From NCBI GenBank assembly GCA_900552465.1, contig URZO01000044.1:1-33541 (forward strand): a DNA stretch of 33,541 nucleotides. The letters are read 5' to 3'. Made by a program: the position numbers and the translations under genes. The stretch comes from an uncultured Parabacteroides sp. Its GTDB lineage: Bacteria; Bacteroidota; Bacteroidia; Bacteroidales; Tannerellaceae. The notes below the pieces were generated by a model. That model did not search any database. It saw nothing but the letters and a program-made list of their open reading frames with translations, and had not been told where the DNA came from. This document shows positions 8,749 to 17,388 of this stretch, one piece after another (positions within the stretch are counted from its first letter, which is position 1; each line of letters begins with the position of its first letter).

Positions 8749-9645
8749 TCATTTTACCGGTTCGACATGCAGAACAATATGAGTTGCCGGACCGTATTTC
8801 AAACGCAATTTCTGTTCGATCTCTTTTGTCAGTTCATGTGCATGGCTGACGGTTGTCTGCCCGTCCACACGAATATGTACTTCGATTGCAAAATTATTGC
8901 CAATCCGGCGTGTACACAGGTTGTGCGGGTTCTTCACACCCGGAGTCTCATTGATGATAGAAAGGATCTCGTCTTCCACTTCTTTAGGCAGCGACTTCTC
9001 CAACAGATCATTTATTGCAGGTACAACCAACTGGAAGGCCACCTTTATAATCAAAACACTGACGACAACTGCCGCTATCGGGTCGAGCACACGCCAATTG
9101 TTTCCCAACAGGATGGCCCCTCCGATTCCAAGTGCCGTTCCTATAGAAGAGAAAGCATCCGAACGATGGTGCCAGGCATTGGCAATCACCGCCTGGCTTT
9201 TTTCCCGCCTGCCGACATGGAGAGTCAGCCGGAACAATGCTTCTTTCGCTAAAACAGATACGACAGCAGCGACCAGTGCGATCTTACGCGGACTTTCAAG
9301 TTGTTCACCCTTAAAATAAAACCCGAATATCTTATTCGCTCCTTCCCAGAACAGACCTATTCCCACACACATCAGAACTATACCGATGATCGAAGTAGCC
9401 AACGTTTCATATTTACCATGTCCATAATCGTGCCCTTCATCCTTTGGCTTGGATGATATATTGATAAAAAGCAGAACTATGACATCTGTTACAAAATCAG
9501 AGAGAGAATGTACAGCGTCCGCAATCATGGCACCACTATGTCCCAGAACACCTGCTGCAAATTTAAAAACCAGCAGCAGAAAATCAACAAGCGACCCGAT
9601 TAAAGTCACTATTACAATTTCTCTCTTTCGTGTATGTGCTTTCAT
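8749..9645 (-). CDS. Cation diffusion facilitator family metal exporter
   Basis: A 298-residue inner-membrane transporter with six predicted helices followed by a cytoplasmic dimerisation domain of about 90 residues (PGVKNPHNLCTRRIGNNFAIEVHI ... HAHELTKEIEQKL). Metal-site residues are HSLSD in helix 2 (His46, Asp50) and HHRSD in helix 5. HxxxD rather than DxxxD in helix 2 favours Zn2+ over Fe2+/Mn2+ within the CDF family; this is an inference. It is a proton-driven efflux family. The gene lies 18 nt after the CHC2 protein gene and abuts guaD, so the three are probably co-transcribed. Confidence 0.93.
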   Translation of the reverse strand: MKAHTRKREIVIVTLIGSLVDFLLLVFKFAAGVLGHSGAMIADAVHSLSDFVTDVIVLLFINISSKPKDEGHDYGHGKYETLATSIIGIVLMCVGIGLFWEGANKIFGFYFKGEQLESPRKIALVAAVVSVLAKEALFRLTLHVGRREKSQAVIANAWHHRSDAFSSIGTALGIGGAILLGNNWRVLDPIAAVVVSVLIIKVAFQLVVPAINDLLEKSLPKEVEDEILSIINETPGVKNPHNLCTRRIGNNFAIEVHIRVDGQTTVSHAHELTKEIEQKLRLKYGPATHIVLHVEPVK

Positions 9646-9663
9646 CTTTTTTATATAACCGGT

Positions 9664-10845
9664 TTATCTAAAATACCAATATAAATACTCCCAGTTCCGA
9701 TTTAAAATATCCGCCAGTTTATCAAGTTTGTTTCGCATATAAATCAAATCAGACCGTAGCTGAACTTTTTCCTCCAGGCTTTTCACCTTATCCAACTGCT
9801 CTGTCACACTCTTCAGCCGGGATAACAAATTGTCTTTCATTGTATTCAGATAGTTCAAACGGGTAGACTGACGGACAAAATACTCAAATCGCTCCAGTCC
9901 CATTTGATTATATAAAAAAGACAATCCTTTATGCAAAGGAAAACGATATGAAGATACAGAGAGAAAAGACAAGCGACCAATAGCTTTTGTCGTTTTAACC
10001 TGTTTGAATATTTCGCCGGAATAAATAATCACAACCTGATTCGTATATTTTAAAAGCAATTCGATTTGCTGGTAAGTCAAAGCAGGGCTACAGCAAGCCA
10101 CCGTATTTGTAAAACCGGCAACATGCATTGTCAATAAATCCTTACTTCCCCATGTCAGATATGCAAAACCACATCGTTTGATTGCTCCGGCTGCCTGGTA
10201 GAGTCCCAAGAGTTCAGTATCGGCTAAAGATTCGGGAACACAAAGGCATTCTTCCTCTTTTTTTCCCCCCGACGTATACTTCAGGAAGCCTTGTAACATA
10301 CCACTTTCATTCCGGACAGGGAAAAGCATACAACCCGATAAACAGGCATAGGTATCAGGAAGAGCCTCCGGCCCCACTCCCAACTCCAGGCTTTTGTGTG
10401 CATAGACAAAAAATGGATTACTACATTGGCAGAATGACAAGGATTCCAATATCATATTAAATACCTTTTCCCTTTGATTTTTAACCAGTAAGCCTTCTTT
10501 CTGCTTACTGCTGCTTTTCGAATGTCTACCCTTATAAATAAGCCGTTCCGGCTTATCTATCTGGATATGGAACCACTCTGCTAAAATAAACAAAGCGTCT
10601 ATTTCCCCGCAGCCCATTAATTGTTGTACTAAATGTACAACATCCCCTGTTTCTTTACATACACTGCATTCGTAAGTTTGATCTGTCACCTTTATTTTAA
10701 AAGATTTACTTTCATCTCGATGAAATAAACAATTACATCTCAATGTCTTTCCAGATTTACTTCCACGATGCAATTCCGCATACCGTTGTACAACATCTTC
10801 CAGACAAACGGCTTGAATCACTTGTTGCTTCAATTTTTTTATCAT
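9664..10845 (-). CDS. Primase-like CHC2 zinc-finger protein with a degenerate TOPRIM domain
   Basis: This 393-residue protein has a DnaG-type CHC2 zinc finger near the N-terminus: Cys39-x2-His42 ... Cys60-x2-Cys63, preceded by the primase-like helix LEDVVQRYAEL. A region about 225-290 aligns by eye with the DnaG TOPRIM fold (SKDLLTMHVAGFTNTVAC ... ALTYQQIELLLKYTNQVVIIY). The catalytic acidic residues are altered: the Glu of EGYxD is Trp232 (TWGSKD) and the DxD motif is SGE (Ser276, Glu278). A coiled-coil stretch (about 335-380) ends the protein. It probably binds DNA or RNA but should not prime synthesis by the usual mechanism. No replication, phage or plasmid gene is nearby. It is the first gene of a unit with the CDF exporter and guaD. 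Confidence 0.8.
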   Translation of the reverse strand: MIKKLKQQVIQAVCLEDVVQRYAELHRGSKSGKTLRCNCLFHRDESKSFKIKVTDQTYECSVCKETGDVVHLVQQLMGCGEIDALFILAEWFHIQIDKPERLIYKGRHSKSSSKQKEGLLVKNQREKVFNMILESLSFCQCSNPFFVYAHKSLELGVGPEALPDTYACLSGCMLFPVRNESGMLQGFLKYTSGGKKEEECLCVPESLADTELLGLYQAAGAIKRCGFAYLTWGSKDLLTMHVAGFTNTVACCSPALTYQQIELLLKYTNQVVIIYSGEIFKQVKTTKAIGRLSFLSVSSYRFPLHKGLSFLYNQMGLERFEYFVRQSTRLNYLNTMKDNLLSRLKSVTEQLDKVKSLEEKVQLRSDLIYMRNKLDKLADILNRNWEYLYWYFR

Positions 10846-10932
10846 TACTCTATTTCAAGGTTTCAAGAAAAGCTAATAACCTAATCTCTAATAAACTATT
10901 TTACCTGTATCCTGTATTTCCATCCAATAGAA

Positions 10933-10940
10933 CAAATATA
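10933..10940 (-). promoter_or_regulatory. Probable -7 element for the CHC2-CDF-guaD unit
   Basis: On the minus strand the sequence is TATATTTG, matching TAnnTTTG, about 88 nt upstream of the ATG at 10845. The A+T-rich gap 10846-11082 also contains the plus-strand element at 11039 and otherwise shows nothing recognisable. Confidence 0.4.
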
Positions 10941-11038
10941 GATAGAAATTATGTATAAACGCATCCTTTACTATCCTGTATAAATATTAAAAGATAAAAA
11001 ACTTAATATTACCATACGTTCCCAACCAAGAAAAATCT

Positions 11039-11046
11039 TACCTTTG
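11039..11046 (+). promoter_or_regulatory. Probable -7 element for the DUF5686 gene
   Basis: TACCTTTG matches TAnnTTTG and lies 36 nt before the ATG at 11083. Confidence 0.45.
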
Positions 11047-11082
11047 CTTCTCGCATTTCCGAGAAGGAACAACGTTAAATAC

Positions 11083-13668
11083 ATGGTGAAATTCATTCGT
11101 TATATATTATTAATAGGTTTGTTACAGTCAGTAACAGGCTTCTCCTTATTATATGCTCAGAGTTTTACATCAGCTTCCGGTATCGTAAAAGACTCGATCA
11201 CCGGAGAGCCGCTTCCGTTTGTATCCGTTTATTTTGACGGATCGACTATCGGAGCCATGACAGATGATGATGGAGCATTTACTCTTCAGAACAACCAGGG
11301 ATATACCAGACTGGCAGCCGCCTCTTTGGGCTATGACACCAAGATGATTGATCTGAAACCCGGCCAGAAAAATGAGAATCTGGTACTTCTGCTTAAACCG
11401 ACAGCTTTCGAAATATCGGAAGTTGTGGTAAAGCCGAAGCGGGAAAAATATACACGGAAAGATAATCCGGCCGTAGAGCTTATTAAAAATGTAATCGCAC
11501 ATAAAAACAATAACCGGATCGAAGCCAAACCGGAATATCAGACAGAGATATATGAAAAATTAAGCCTGTCGTTAGATAACTTCAATCCGAATCTCGATAA
11601 AAACAAGTTTTTAAAGAAGTTTAAGTTTATCAAGAACTATCTGGATACATCCGAGTTCAACGGGAAACCGATCCTGACTGTTTCCGTCCGTGAAAACCTG
11701 TCGGATTTCTACTATCGGAAAAATCCTAAAACAGAGAAAACAATCGTAAGGGCCAAGCGGATGCAGGGCATTGACAAGTCTCTGGATGATGGGGGCGGCA
11801 TCACTTCCAACCTGGAAGAAATATTCAAGAGCGTCAATATCTTTGACAACAATATCCCGATTCTTCTGAACCGTTTCGTCAGTCCTTTGTCGTCAACGCT
11901 GGCTACCACCTACTACCATTATTATATTATGGATACGCTCGATGTGGGCGGTGATAAATGCGTGGATCTAGCTTTTGTTCCGGCAAACAGTGAAAGCTAC
12001 GGATTTACTGGGCGGCTCTATATAACCCTCGACGGTAATTATGCAGTCAAAAAAGTACTGTTGAACACGCCGGCAAACATCAACCTGAACTGGGTGGACA
12101 AACTCCGCATCGAACAGGAATTCAAACGGATGCCGGACAGCACATGGGTGATCGACCAGGAAAACACCTTCGTCAATTTCTATGTAGTGAAAGGGACACA
12201 GCAACTATATGCCCACCAGCTCAGGAATTACGACAACTATAATTTCAATGTCCAGAATGCCGATTCGGTCTTTGGCCTTTTAGGTGCACTGCACCTCTTG
12301 CCGGAAGCGACCTCGCAACCTGACACTTTCTGGACGCACAACCGCCCTATTCCGCTGAAAGAGAAGGAAGACGCCCTGAAAGACTTATTGGCGCAATTGC
12401 GTAAGGTTCCCGCCTTCAATGCGATTATCAAGACTGCGGAGATTCTGATTACAGGCTATATCCCGACTGCGAACGACAAAAAAGTGACCAAGTTCGATTT
12501 TGGCCCGATGAATACGACTTTCAGCGCAAACCATCTGGAAGGTTTCCGTATGCGTGTCGGAGGCATGACAACTGCAAACCTCAGTCCCTACTGGTTTGCC
12601 AGCGGCTATCTGGCTTATGGAACAAACGATCGTAAACTAAAATACAATCTGAAGCTGACGCATAGTTTCAACAAAAAGGAATATCACGAAGGGGAAAATC
12701 CGGTCAACAACCTGTCGTTTATCCAGGAATATGATGTGTATACGCCCGGTCAGGACTTTCTTTTCACAAGCAAGGATAATATCTTCGTCGCCTGGAAAGT
12801 GGGTGAACCTGTTACGAAGATGCAATATATCCGTAAAAGCGTTTTACAATACGAGAAGGAATGGCTGAATGGGCTGTCCTGGAAATCATGGCTGATGAAC
12901 CAGAACAATGAAGCAGCCGGGACACTCCAATATATCGAAAGAGACGATGCCGGCAAATTGTACCACCTGAAAGATTTCACAACTTCCGAGATCGGAACAC
13001 AGCTGCGTTTCGCTCCGGGTGAACGGGCCTACAACGGACGCTCAGGTAAAGAATCCGTGTTCAACCTGTCCAAAGACGCTCCAGTCTTCAAGCTCTCCCA
13101 CCAGTTAGGCATTAAAGGTGTGTTGGGAGGAGACTATAACTACAATCATACGGAGATCAGCGCGGAAAAACGTATCTGGTTGTCTTCATTCGGACATATC
13201 GATGCACAGTTGAAAGCGGGTAAGGTCTGGGATAAGGTTCCTTTTCCTCTGTTAATCTTGCCCAATACCAACCAATCCGTCACTATACAGCCGGAAGCAT
13301 TCCATATGATGAATGCGCTGGAGTTTGTAACGGACCAGTACGTATCGTTTAATGCTACTTACTATCTGAAAGGCTGGATTCTAAACCGCATTCCGGGTAT
13401 TAACTGGTTGCGTTTGCGCGAGGTTGTATCTTTTAATATGATATACGGTGGACTGACAGATAAAAACAATCCGACCTTGACACCGGGTCTTTTCCTGTTG
13501 CCGGAAGGGACACAGCCGTTGGGTAATACGCCTTATATGGAATGTAGTGTCGGTCTGGAAAACATTTTCAAGATACTTCGTATCGATTATTACAGACGTC
13601 TGACTTACTTGAATCATCCCGACATCAAGAAGGGCGGTATCAGAATCGCATTGCGATTCACTTTCTAA
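11083..13668 (+). CDS. DUF5686 family protein with carboxypeptidase-like regulatory domain
   Basis: The chosen start (MVKFIRYILL) gives an 861-residue protein with a Sec signal peptide ending near LLYAQS. In-frame ATG 39 nt upstream would put charged residues before the signal and overlap the promoter. Residues about 29-110 form a CarboxypepD_reg-like beta-sandwich (SGIVKDSITGEPLPFVSVYFDGSTIGAMTDDDGAF). The rest matches the DUF5686 pattern, a large beta-rich domain ending in an outer-membrane-like strand (GIRIALRFTF) with a terminal Phe. Such proteins are common in Bacteroidetes outer membranes; their biochemical role is not established. No TonB box or plug domain was seen, so it is not a SusC-type transporter. 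The NhaC gene starts 12 nt downstream. Confidence 0.88.
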   Translation: MVKFIRYILLIGLLQSVTGFSLLYAQSFTSASGIVKDSITGEPLPFVSVYFDGSTIGAMTDDDGAFTLQNNQGYTRLAAASLGYDTKMIDLKPGQKNENLVLLLKPTAFEISEVVVKPKREKYTRKDNPAVELIKNVIAHKNNNRIEAKPEYQTEIYEKLSLSLDNFNPNLDKNKFLKKFKFIKNYLDTSEFNGKPILTVSVRENLSDFYYRKNPKTEKTIVRAKRMQGIDKSLDDGGGITSNLEEIFKSVNIFDNNIPILLNRFVSPLSSTLATTYYHYYIMDTLDVGGDKCVDLAFVPANSESYGFTGRLYITLDGNYAVKKVLLNTPANINLNWVDKLRIEQEFKRMPDSTWVIDQENTFVNFYVVKGTQQLYAHQLRNYDNYNFNVQNADSVFGLLGALHLLPEATSQPDTFWTHNRPIPLKEKEDALKDLLAQLRKVPAFNAIIKTAEILITGYIPTANDKKVTKFDFGPMNTTFSANHLEGFRMRVGGMTTANLSPYWFASGYLAYGTNDRKLKYNLKLTHSFNKKEYHEGENPVNNLSFIQEYDVYTPGQDFLFTSKDNIFVAWKVGEPVTKMQYIRKSVLQYEKEWLNGLSWKSWLMNQNNEAAGTLQYIERDDAGKLYHLKDFTTSEIGTQLRFAPGERAYNGRSGKESVFNLSKDAPVFKLSHQLGIKGVLGGDYNYNHTEISAEKRIWLSSFGHIDAQLKAGKVWDKVPFPLLILPNTNQSVTIQPEAFHMMNALEFVTDQYVSFNATYYLKGWILNRIPGINWLRLREVVSFNMIYGGLTDKNNPTLTPGLFLLPEGTQPLGNTPYMECSVGLENIFKILRIDYYRRLTYLNHPDIKKGGIRIALRFTF

Positions 13669-13680
13669 CATAACGATTTA

Positions 13681-15012
13681 ATGATGGCAGATCAAAATAA
13701 TTCACGATTACACCATGCCCCTAACCCGTGGGCATTGACACCATTGGTTGTTTTTCTATTATCCTATCTGGTTGTCTCCATTATTGCAGGAGATTTTTAT
13801 AAGATGCCTATCACAGTCGCATTTGTGATAGCATCGGTAGTTGCTATAGCCATTTCCAAAGGGGGAAAACTGAATAACCGGATCGAACAGTTCTGCCGTG
13901 GAGCCGCTAATAGCAATATAATGCTGATGGTGGTGATCTTCATCCTTGCCGGAGCATTCGCACAAACCGCCAAAGCGATGGGGGCTGTCAATGCGACCGT
14001 GAATCTGGCAATGTCTATCCTGCCGGGTAATCTGCTGGCGGCAGGCATCTTTCTGGCGGCCTGCTTTATCTCGATTTCAGTCGGGACTTCCGTCGGAACA
14101 ATCGTTGCTTTGGCTCCCGTTGCCGTCGGGATTGCAGATAAAACAGGCATGCCTGACGCGCTGATGTTGGGTGTCGTTGTGAGTGGAGCCATGTTTGGCG
14201 ACAATTTATCCTTTATTTCAGATACAACCATTGTCGCAACCCGTACGCAAGGTTGCAACATGAGCGATAAGTTTAAGGTAAATATCCGTATTGCACTTCC
14301 GATTGCAATTCTGACCGGTATTATATATGTATTGATTGGTAGCGGAGTAGACAGTATTTATGAAACAGGACCGATCGAATGGATCAAGGTTCTGCCTTAT
14401 CTGGTAGTATTGGTAACTGCGATTTGTGGTCTGAATGTCATGCTGGTGCTGATGATCGGGATTATCCTTTCCGGTATTGTCGGGCTGGCCACCGGCGGTT
14501 TTGATATCTGGGGATGGAATGCCTCGATGGGACTTGGCATTACCAATATGGGCGAACTGATCATCGTGACTTTGCTGGCTGGCGGAATGCTGGAAATGAT
14601 ACGTTATAACGGCGGCATCGACTGGATCATACTGAAACTGACTTCCCGTATCCGTTCCTCAAAAGGTGCAGAGATAAGCATCGCCGCCTTAATTAGTTTT
14701 GCTAATCTTTGCACCGCCAATAACACCATTGCTTTAATTATGGCCGGCCCGATAGCCAAAGATATTGCAGACCGTTTCAAAATAGATCCGAGACGCAGTG
14801 CAAGCCTGCTGGATATATTCTCCTGCTTCGTACAGGGAATTATTCCATACGGGGCACAGTTACTGATGGCTGCAGGCCTGGGACACGTCTCTCCTATCGA
14901 GATTATGCAATATCTTTACTATCCTTATTTATTGGGTGCCGGCGCATTATTGGCAATCGCGTTCAACTATCCCCGGAAGTTTACGATTCAGCCTTTGGCG
15001 ACTCAGGATTAG
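13681..15012 (+). CDS. NhaC-family Na+/H+ antiporter
   Basis: A 443-residue polytopic membrane protein with about 11-12 helices. Family features include ISISVGTSVGTIVALAPVAVGIADKTG and VVSGAMFGDNLSFISDTTIVATRTQGCNMSDKFKVN, which is diagnostic for NhaC-type antiporters (the GDNLSFISDTTI segment carries the conserved Asp residues). Expected role is exchange of Na+ for H+ across the inner membrane; some relatives exchange organic acids, so the substrate is inferred. It follows the DUF5686 gene closely and may be co-transcribed. Its last 32 nt overlap, tail to tail, with the 3' end of the DJ-1 gene on the opposite strand. Confidence 0.9.
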   Translation: MMADQNNSRLHHAPNPWALTPLVVFLLSYLVVSIIAGDFYKMPITVAFVIASVVAIAISKGGKLNNRIEQFCRGAANSNIMLMVVIFILAGAFAQTAKAMGAVNATVNLAMSILPGNLLAAGIFLAACFISISVGTSVGTIVALAPVAVGIADKTGMPDALMLGVVVSGAMFGDNLSFISDTTIVATRTQGCNMSDKFKVNIRIALPIAILTGIIYVLIGSGVDSIYETGPIEWIKVLPYLVVLVTAICGLNVMLVLMIGIILSGIVGLATGGFDIWGWNASMGLGITNMGELIIVTLLAGGMLEMIRYNGGIDWIILKLTSRIRSSKGAEISIAALISFANLCTANNTIALIMAGPIAKDIADRFKIDPRRSASLLDIFSCFVQGIIPYGAQLLMAAGLGHVSPIEIMQYLYYPYLLGAGALLAIAFNYPRKFTIQPLATQD

Positions 15013-15556
15013 CGACCAGCAAAGCTGCCGCAACTTCTTCTGCAATCTCTTCATCCTTAAGATTTTTCAGAATTGTCAATCCAAAGTCAAATACAAAGCC
15101 GGGCCCTTTACATGTTATAATGTTTCCGTCTTGCTCCACTCCGTTCTCTGTCGGTATAGCTCCGACCATCGTCGGCTCGAAATAAGGGAAACAAGTGGCT
15201 CTACGTCCTTTCAGCAGACCCAATCCACCTAATACCATCGGACCGGCACAAATGGCAGCCATAAGTTTTCCCTCCTGATATTTCTGCATGACCAGTTCTT
15301 TTAGCCGTGTACATGTATTCAGATGATTACTGCCTGGTATTCCACCGGGCAATATTAATGCGTCTGCCGCACTAAAATCCGCATCTTCAAACAGGTAGTC
15401 CGCAACTACCGGTATATTATGGGCACCCATAACCTGTAGTTCTCCCATAATCGATACGGTAGATACTCTTACACCACCCCGGCGCAAAATGTCCGTAGTC
15501 CCCAAAGCCTCAATCTCTTCAAACCCTGTAGCCAGGAATAAAAATACATTTTTCAT
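14981..15556 (-). CDS. DJ-1/PfpI family protein
   Basis: A 191-residue cytosolic protein of the DJ-1/YajL type. It has GFEEIEA with Glu16 at the conserved acidic position and the nucleophile elbow AAICAGPMVLGG with Cys103. Family roles include protection from reactive carbonyls (glyoxalase III or deglycase activity), chaperone and redox sensing; the exact role cannot be chosen from sequence. Its ATG (15556-15554) overlaps the TGA of the upstream hybrid kinase in an ATGA, so the two are translationally coupled. The 3' end overlaps the convergent NhaC gene by 32 nt. Confidence 0.92.
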   Translation of the reverse strand: MKNVFLFLATGFEEIEALGTTDILRRGGVRVSTVSIMGELQVMGAHNIPVVADYLFEDADFSAADALILPGGIPGSNHLNTCTRLKELVMQKYQEGKLMAAICAGPMVLGGLGLLKGRRATCFPYFEPTMVGAIPTENGVEQDGNIITCKGPGFVFDFGLTILKNLKDEEIAEEVAAALLVANPESPKAES

Positions 15557-17202
15557 ATTTCTGTCTTATTTAAATAATACTTAATCTTATGTTTCAGCAT
15601 CGGAACATCTACCGGCTTAGTCAGATAATCGGTAAAATCATATTCCATTGCCTGCTCCCTTTCCTGTTTAAACGCAAATGCCGTCAAAGCTAATATCGGA
15701 ACATCTGTCGATAATGCCCTTATCTCTTGTGTTGCAGCATAACCATCCATTACCGGCATTTTAATATCCATCAGAATAATATCCGGATGATATTTGCGGT
15801 ACATTTCCACAGCCTGCTTTCCGTCTACGGCATGCAACAACCTGTATTTCCCTTTGAGAATAGCCTGCAATAATAAATAGTTTTCCAACACATCTTCTGC
15901 TATCAGTATCGTATATTGCCCCGGCAGCGCATCAAGTACAGTGTCTTTTTCAAAAACAATATCCACATTCTCTTTCGCGTCAAGACTTTCTTCTTCAGAA
16001 CCAATAGGAAGTGTAAACCAGAAAGTAGAGCCTTTACCCAAGTCAGACTCAACGCCGATTTCGCCTCCCAACTTCTCCACAATCATTTTACAAATAGATA
16101 ACCCTAAACCTGTTCCCTGGCGGAAACTGTCAAGTTTTACGAAGCGTTCAAACACAGAAGACAACTTATCGGGAGCAATCCCGACACCCGTATCGGTAAC
16201 AGATATGCGGACATATTCTTTTTCTACTTCGTAAGACAAGGATATAAATCCATAAGTTGTACATTTCAGTGCATTAGACATCAGGTTATTCAGTACCTGC
16301 TCTATTCGCTGTGCATCTGTAAATATTCGTACGGAAGGCAAAAGACTTTCATTAAACAACAAAGCGACATCCGATGTCATTTTCAGAGATTGACCTACAT
16401 ATATGTTATGGCAAATATCTTTCAAATCCACCCATGACTTATTGTAGTTGAGCGTGCCCGACTCTATTTTGGCAAAATCGAGCATATCATTAATCAACTG
16501 TAGTAACTGTTCACTGCTATTACTGATAATAGAAAGGTATTCCTGAGCTTCGCTGGCATTATCTGTTTCCGTGATTAAATGAGAGAAGCCGACGATCGCG
16601 TTTAAGGGAGTCCGGATCTCATGACTCATATTTGCGATGAAGGCATTCTTCATCTTATCGGCTTCCTGTGCCTTGATAAGGTTCAATTCGTTCTGCCTTT
16701 GTTCGGTGATATCCCACATCATAGTTAAAATCAACGGAGAGGCCTCCGGGTCCGGATTGGTAATCAATAAACGGATATTATTTACGATCCGAATCCCACC
16801 GTCCGGCTTTTCATATTCAACCATAAACTTCTCCAATCTTCCATTTTTGATCGTGGAATAGTCTTCCGTACGCATTTCATGCGCCCGACGGGAATCAGGG
16901 AATAATTCAAAATCGGTCTTTCCGATTATATCTTCCGCTTTAACTCCTGTAAATTGTTCCGCGGCCTTATTAAAGTAGATGTATTTGAATCCGGCAAAAA
17001 TATCTTTCACGGATATTGCCACGAAAATATTTGATAAGATTGTATTCATAAGAATATTCAGGAAATTCAACTTCCTTTGATTCAAAAGGTTTTCGTCTTG
17101 AATTTCAGACTTTTGCTGATTTTCGTAAAAGGTCATTCCAGACTCCAGAACTTCAATACGATGGATCAATTCTTCTTTCGAGAAACCGCTATATTTACTC
17201 AT
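15553..17202 (-). CDS. PAS-containing hybrid histidine kinase/response regulator
   Basis: Domain order in the 549 residues: a short N-terminal coiled coil (1-45), one PAS domain (about 50-170, with GKTDFELFPD and MMWDITEQR), HisKA with phosphoacceptor His194 in NMSHEIRTPLNAIVGFS, HATPase_c (N-box NNLMSNALK, G-boxes VTDTGVGIAP and GTGLGLSI), and a C-terminal receiver domain with phospho-Asp in IILMDIKMPVMDGY. No transmembrane segment is visible, so it is probably cytosolic. There is no DNA-binding output domain; a phosphotransfer partner is expected elsewhere. It is the first gene of a two-gene unit with the DJ-1 protein. The kinase core closely resembles that at 23525-25033. Confidence 0.93.
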   Translation of the reverse strand: MSKYSGFSKEELIHRIEVLESGMTFYENQQKSEIQDENLLNQRKLNFLNILMNTILSNIFVAISVKDIFAGFKYIYFNKAAEQFTGVKAEDIIGKTDFELFPDSRRAHEMRTEDYSTIKNGRLEKFMVEYEKPDGGIRIVNNIRLLITNPDPEASPLILTMMWDITEQRQNELNLIKAQEADKMKNAFIANMSHEIRTPLNAIVGFSHLITETDNASEAQEYLSIISNSSEQLLQLINDMLDFAKIESGTLNYNKSWVDLKDICHNIYVGQSLKMTSDVALLFNESLLPSVRIFTDAQRIEQVLNNLMSNALKCTTYGFISLSYEVEKEYVRISVTDTGVGIAPDKLSSVFERFVKLDSFRQGTGLGLSICKMIVEKLGGEIGVESDLGKGSTFWFTLPIGSEEESLDAKENVDIVFEKDTVLDALPGQYTILIAEDVLENYLLLQAILKGKYRLLHAVDGKQAVEMYRKYHPDIILMDIKMPVMDGYAATQEIRALSTDVPILALTAFAFKQEREQAMEYDFTDYLTKPVDVPMLKHKIKYYLNKTEI

Positions 17203-17248
17203 TTGTAAAATAATTTAAGGGTCACAATTTTTTATTCACCTGCATCAA

Positions 17249-17256
17249 CAAATATA
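17249..17256 (-). promoter_or_regulatory. Probable -7 element for the hybrid kinase/DJ-1 unit
   Basis: Minus-strand TATATTTG matches TAnnTTTG, 47 nt upstream of the ATG at 17202. Confidence 0.45.
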
Positions 17257-17340
17257 GGAATAATATTTTATTCAATGACCAAAAAAGTAACCCGTTTCAC
17301 ATTTTTGACCAGAAATATACAATCTATCCAAAATAAAAGA

Positions 17341-17348
17341 TACATTTG
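17341..17348 (+). promoter_or_regulatory. Probable -7 element for the CoA ligase operon
   Basis: TACATTTG matches TAnnTTTG and lies 40 nt before the ATG at 17389. Together with 17249-17256 it makes 17203-17388 a divergent promoter region. Confidence 0.5.
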
Positions 17349-17388
17349 CAGTCTAATTTCATGAATAGAACACATAATAATACAAAAA

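Noticed and set aside
9664..10845. Housekeeping DnaG primase or a mobile-element primase
   Set aside because: Too short for DnaG, lacks the catalytic acidic residues and helicase-binding domain, and there are no integrase, mobilisation or phage genes nearby.
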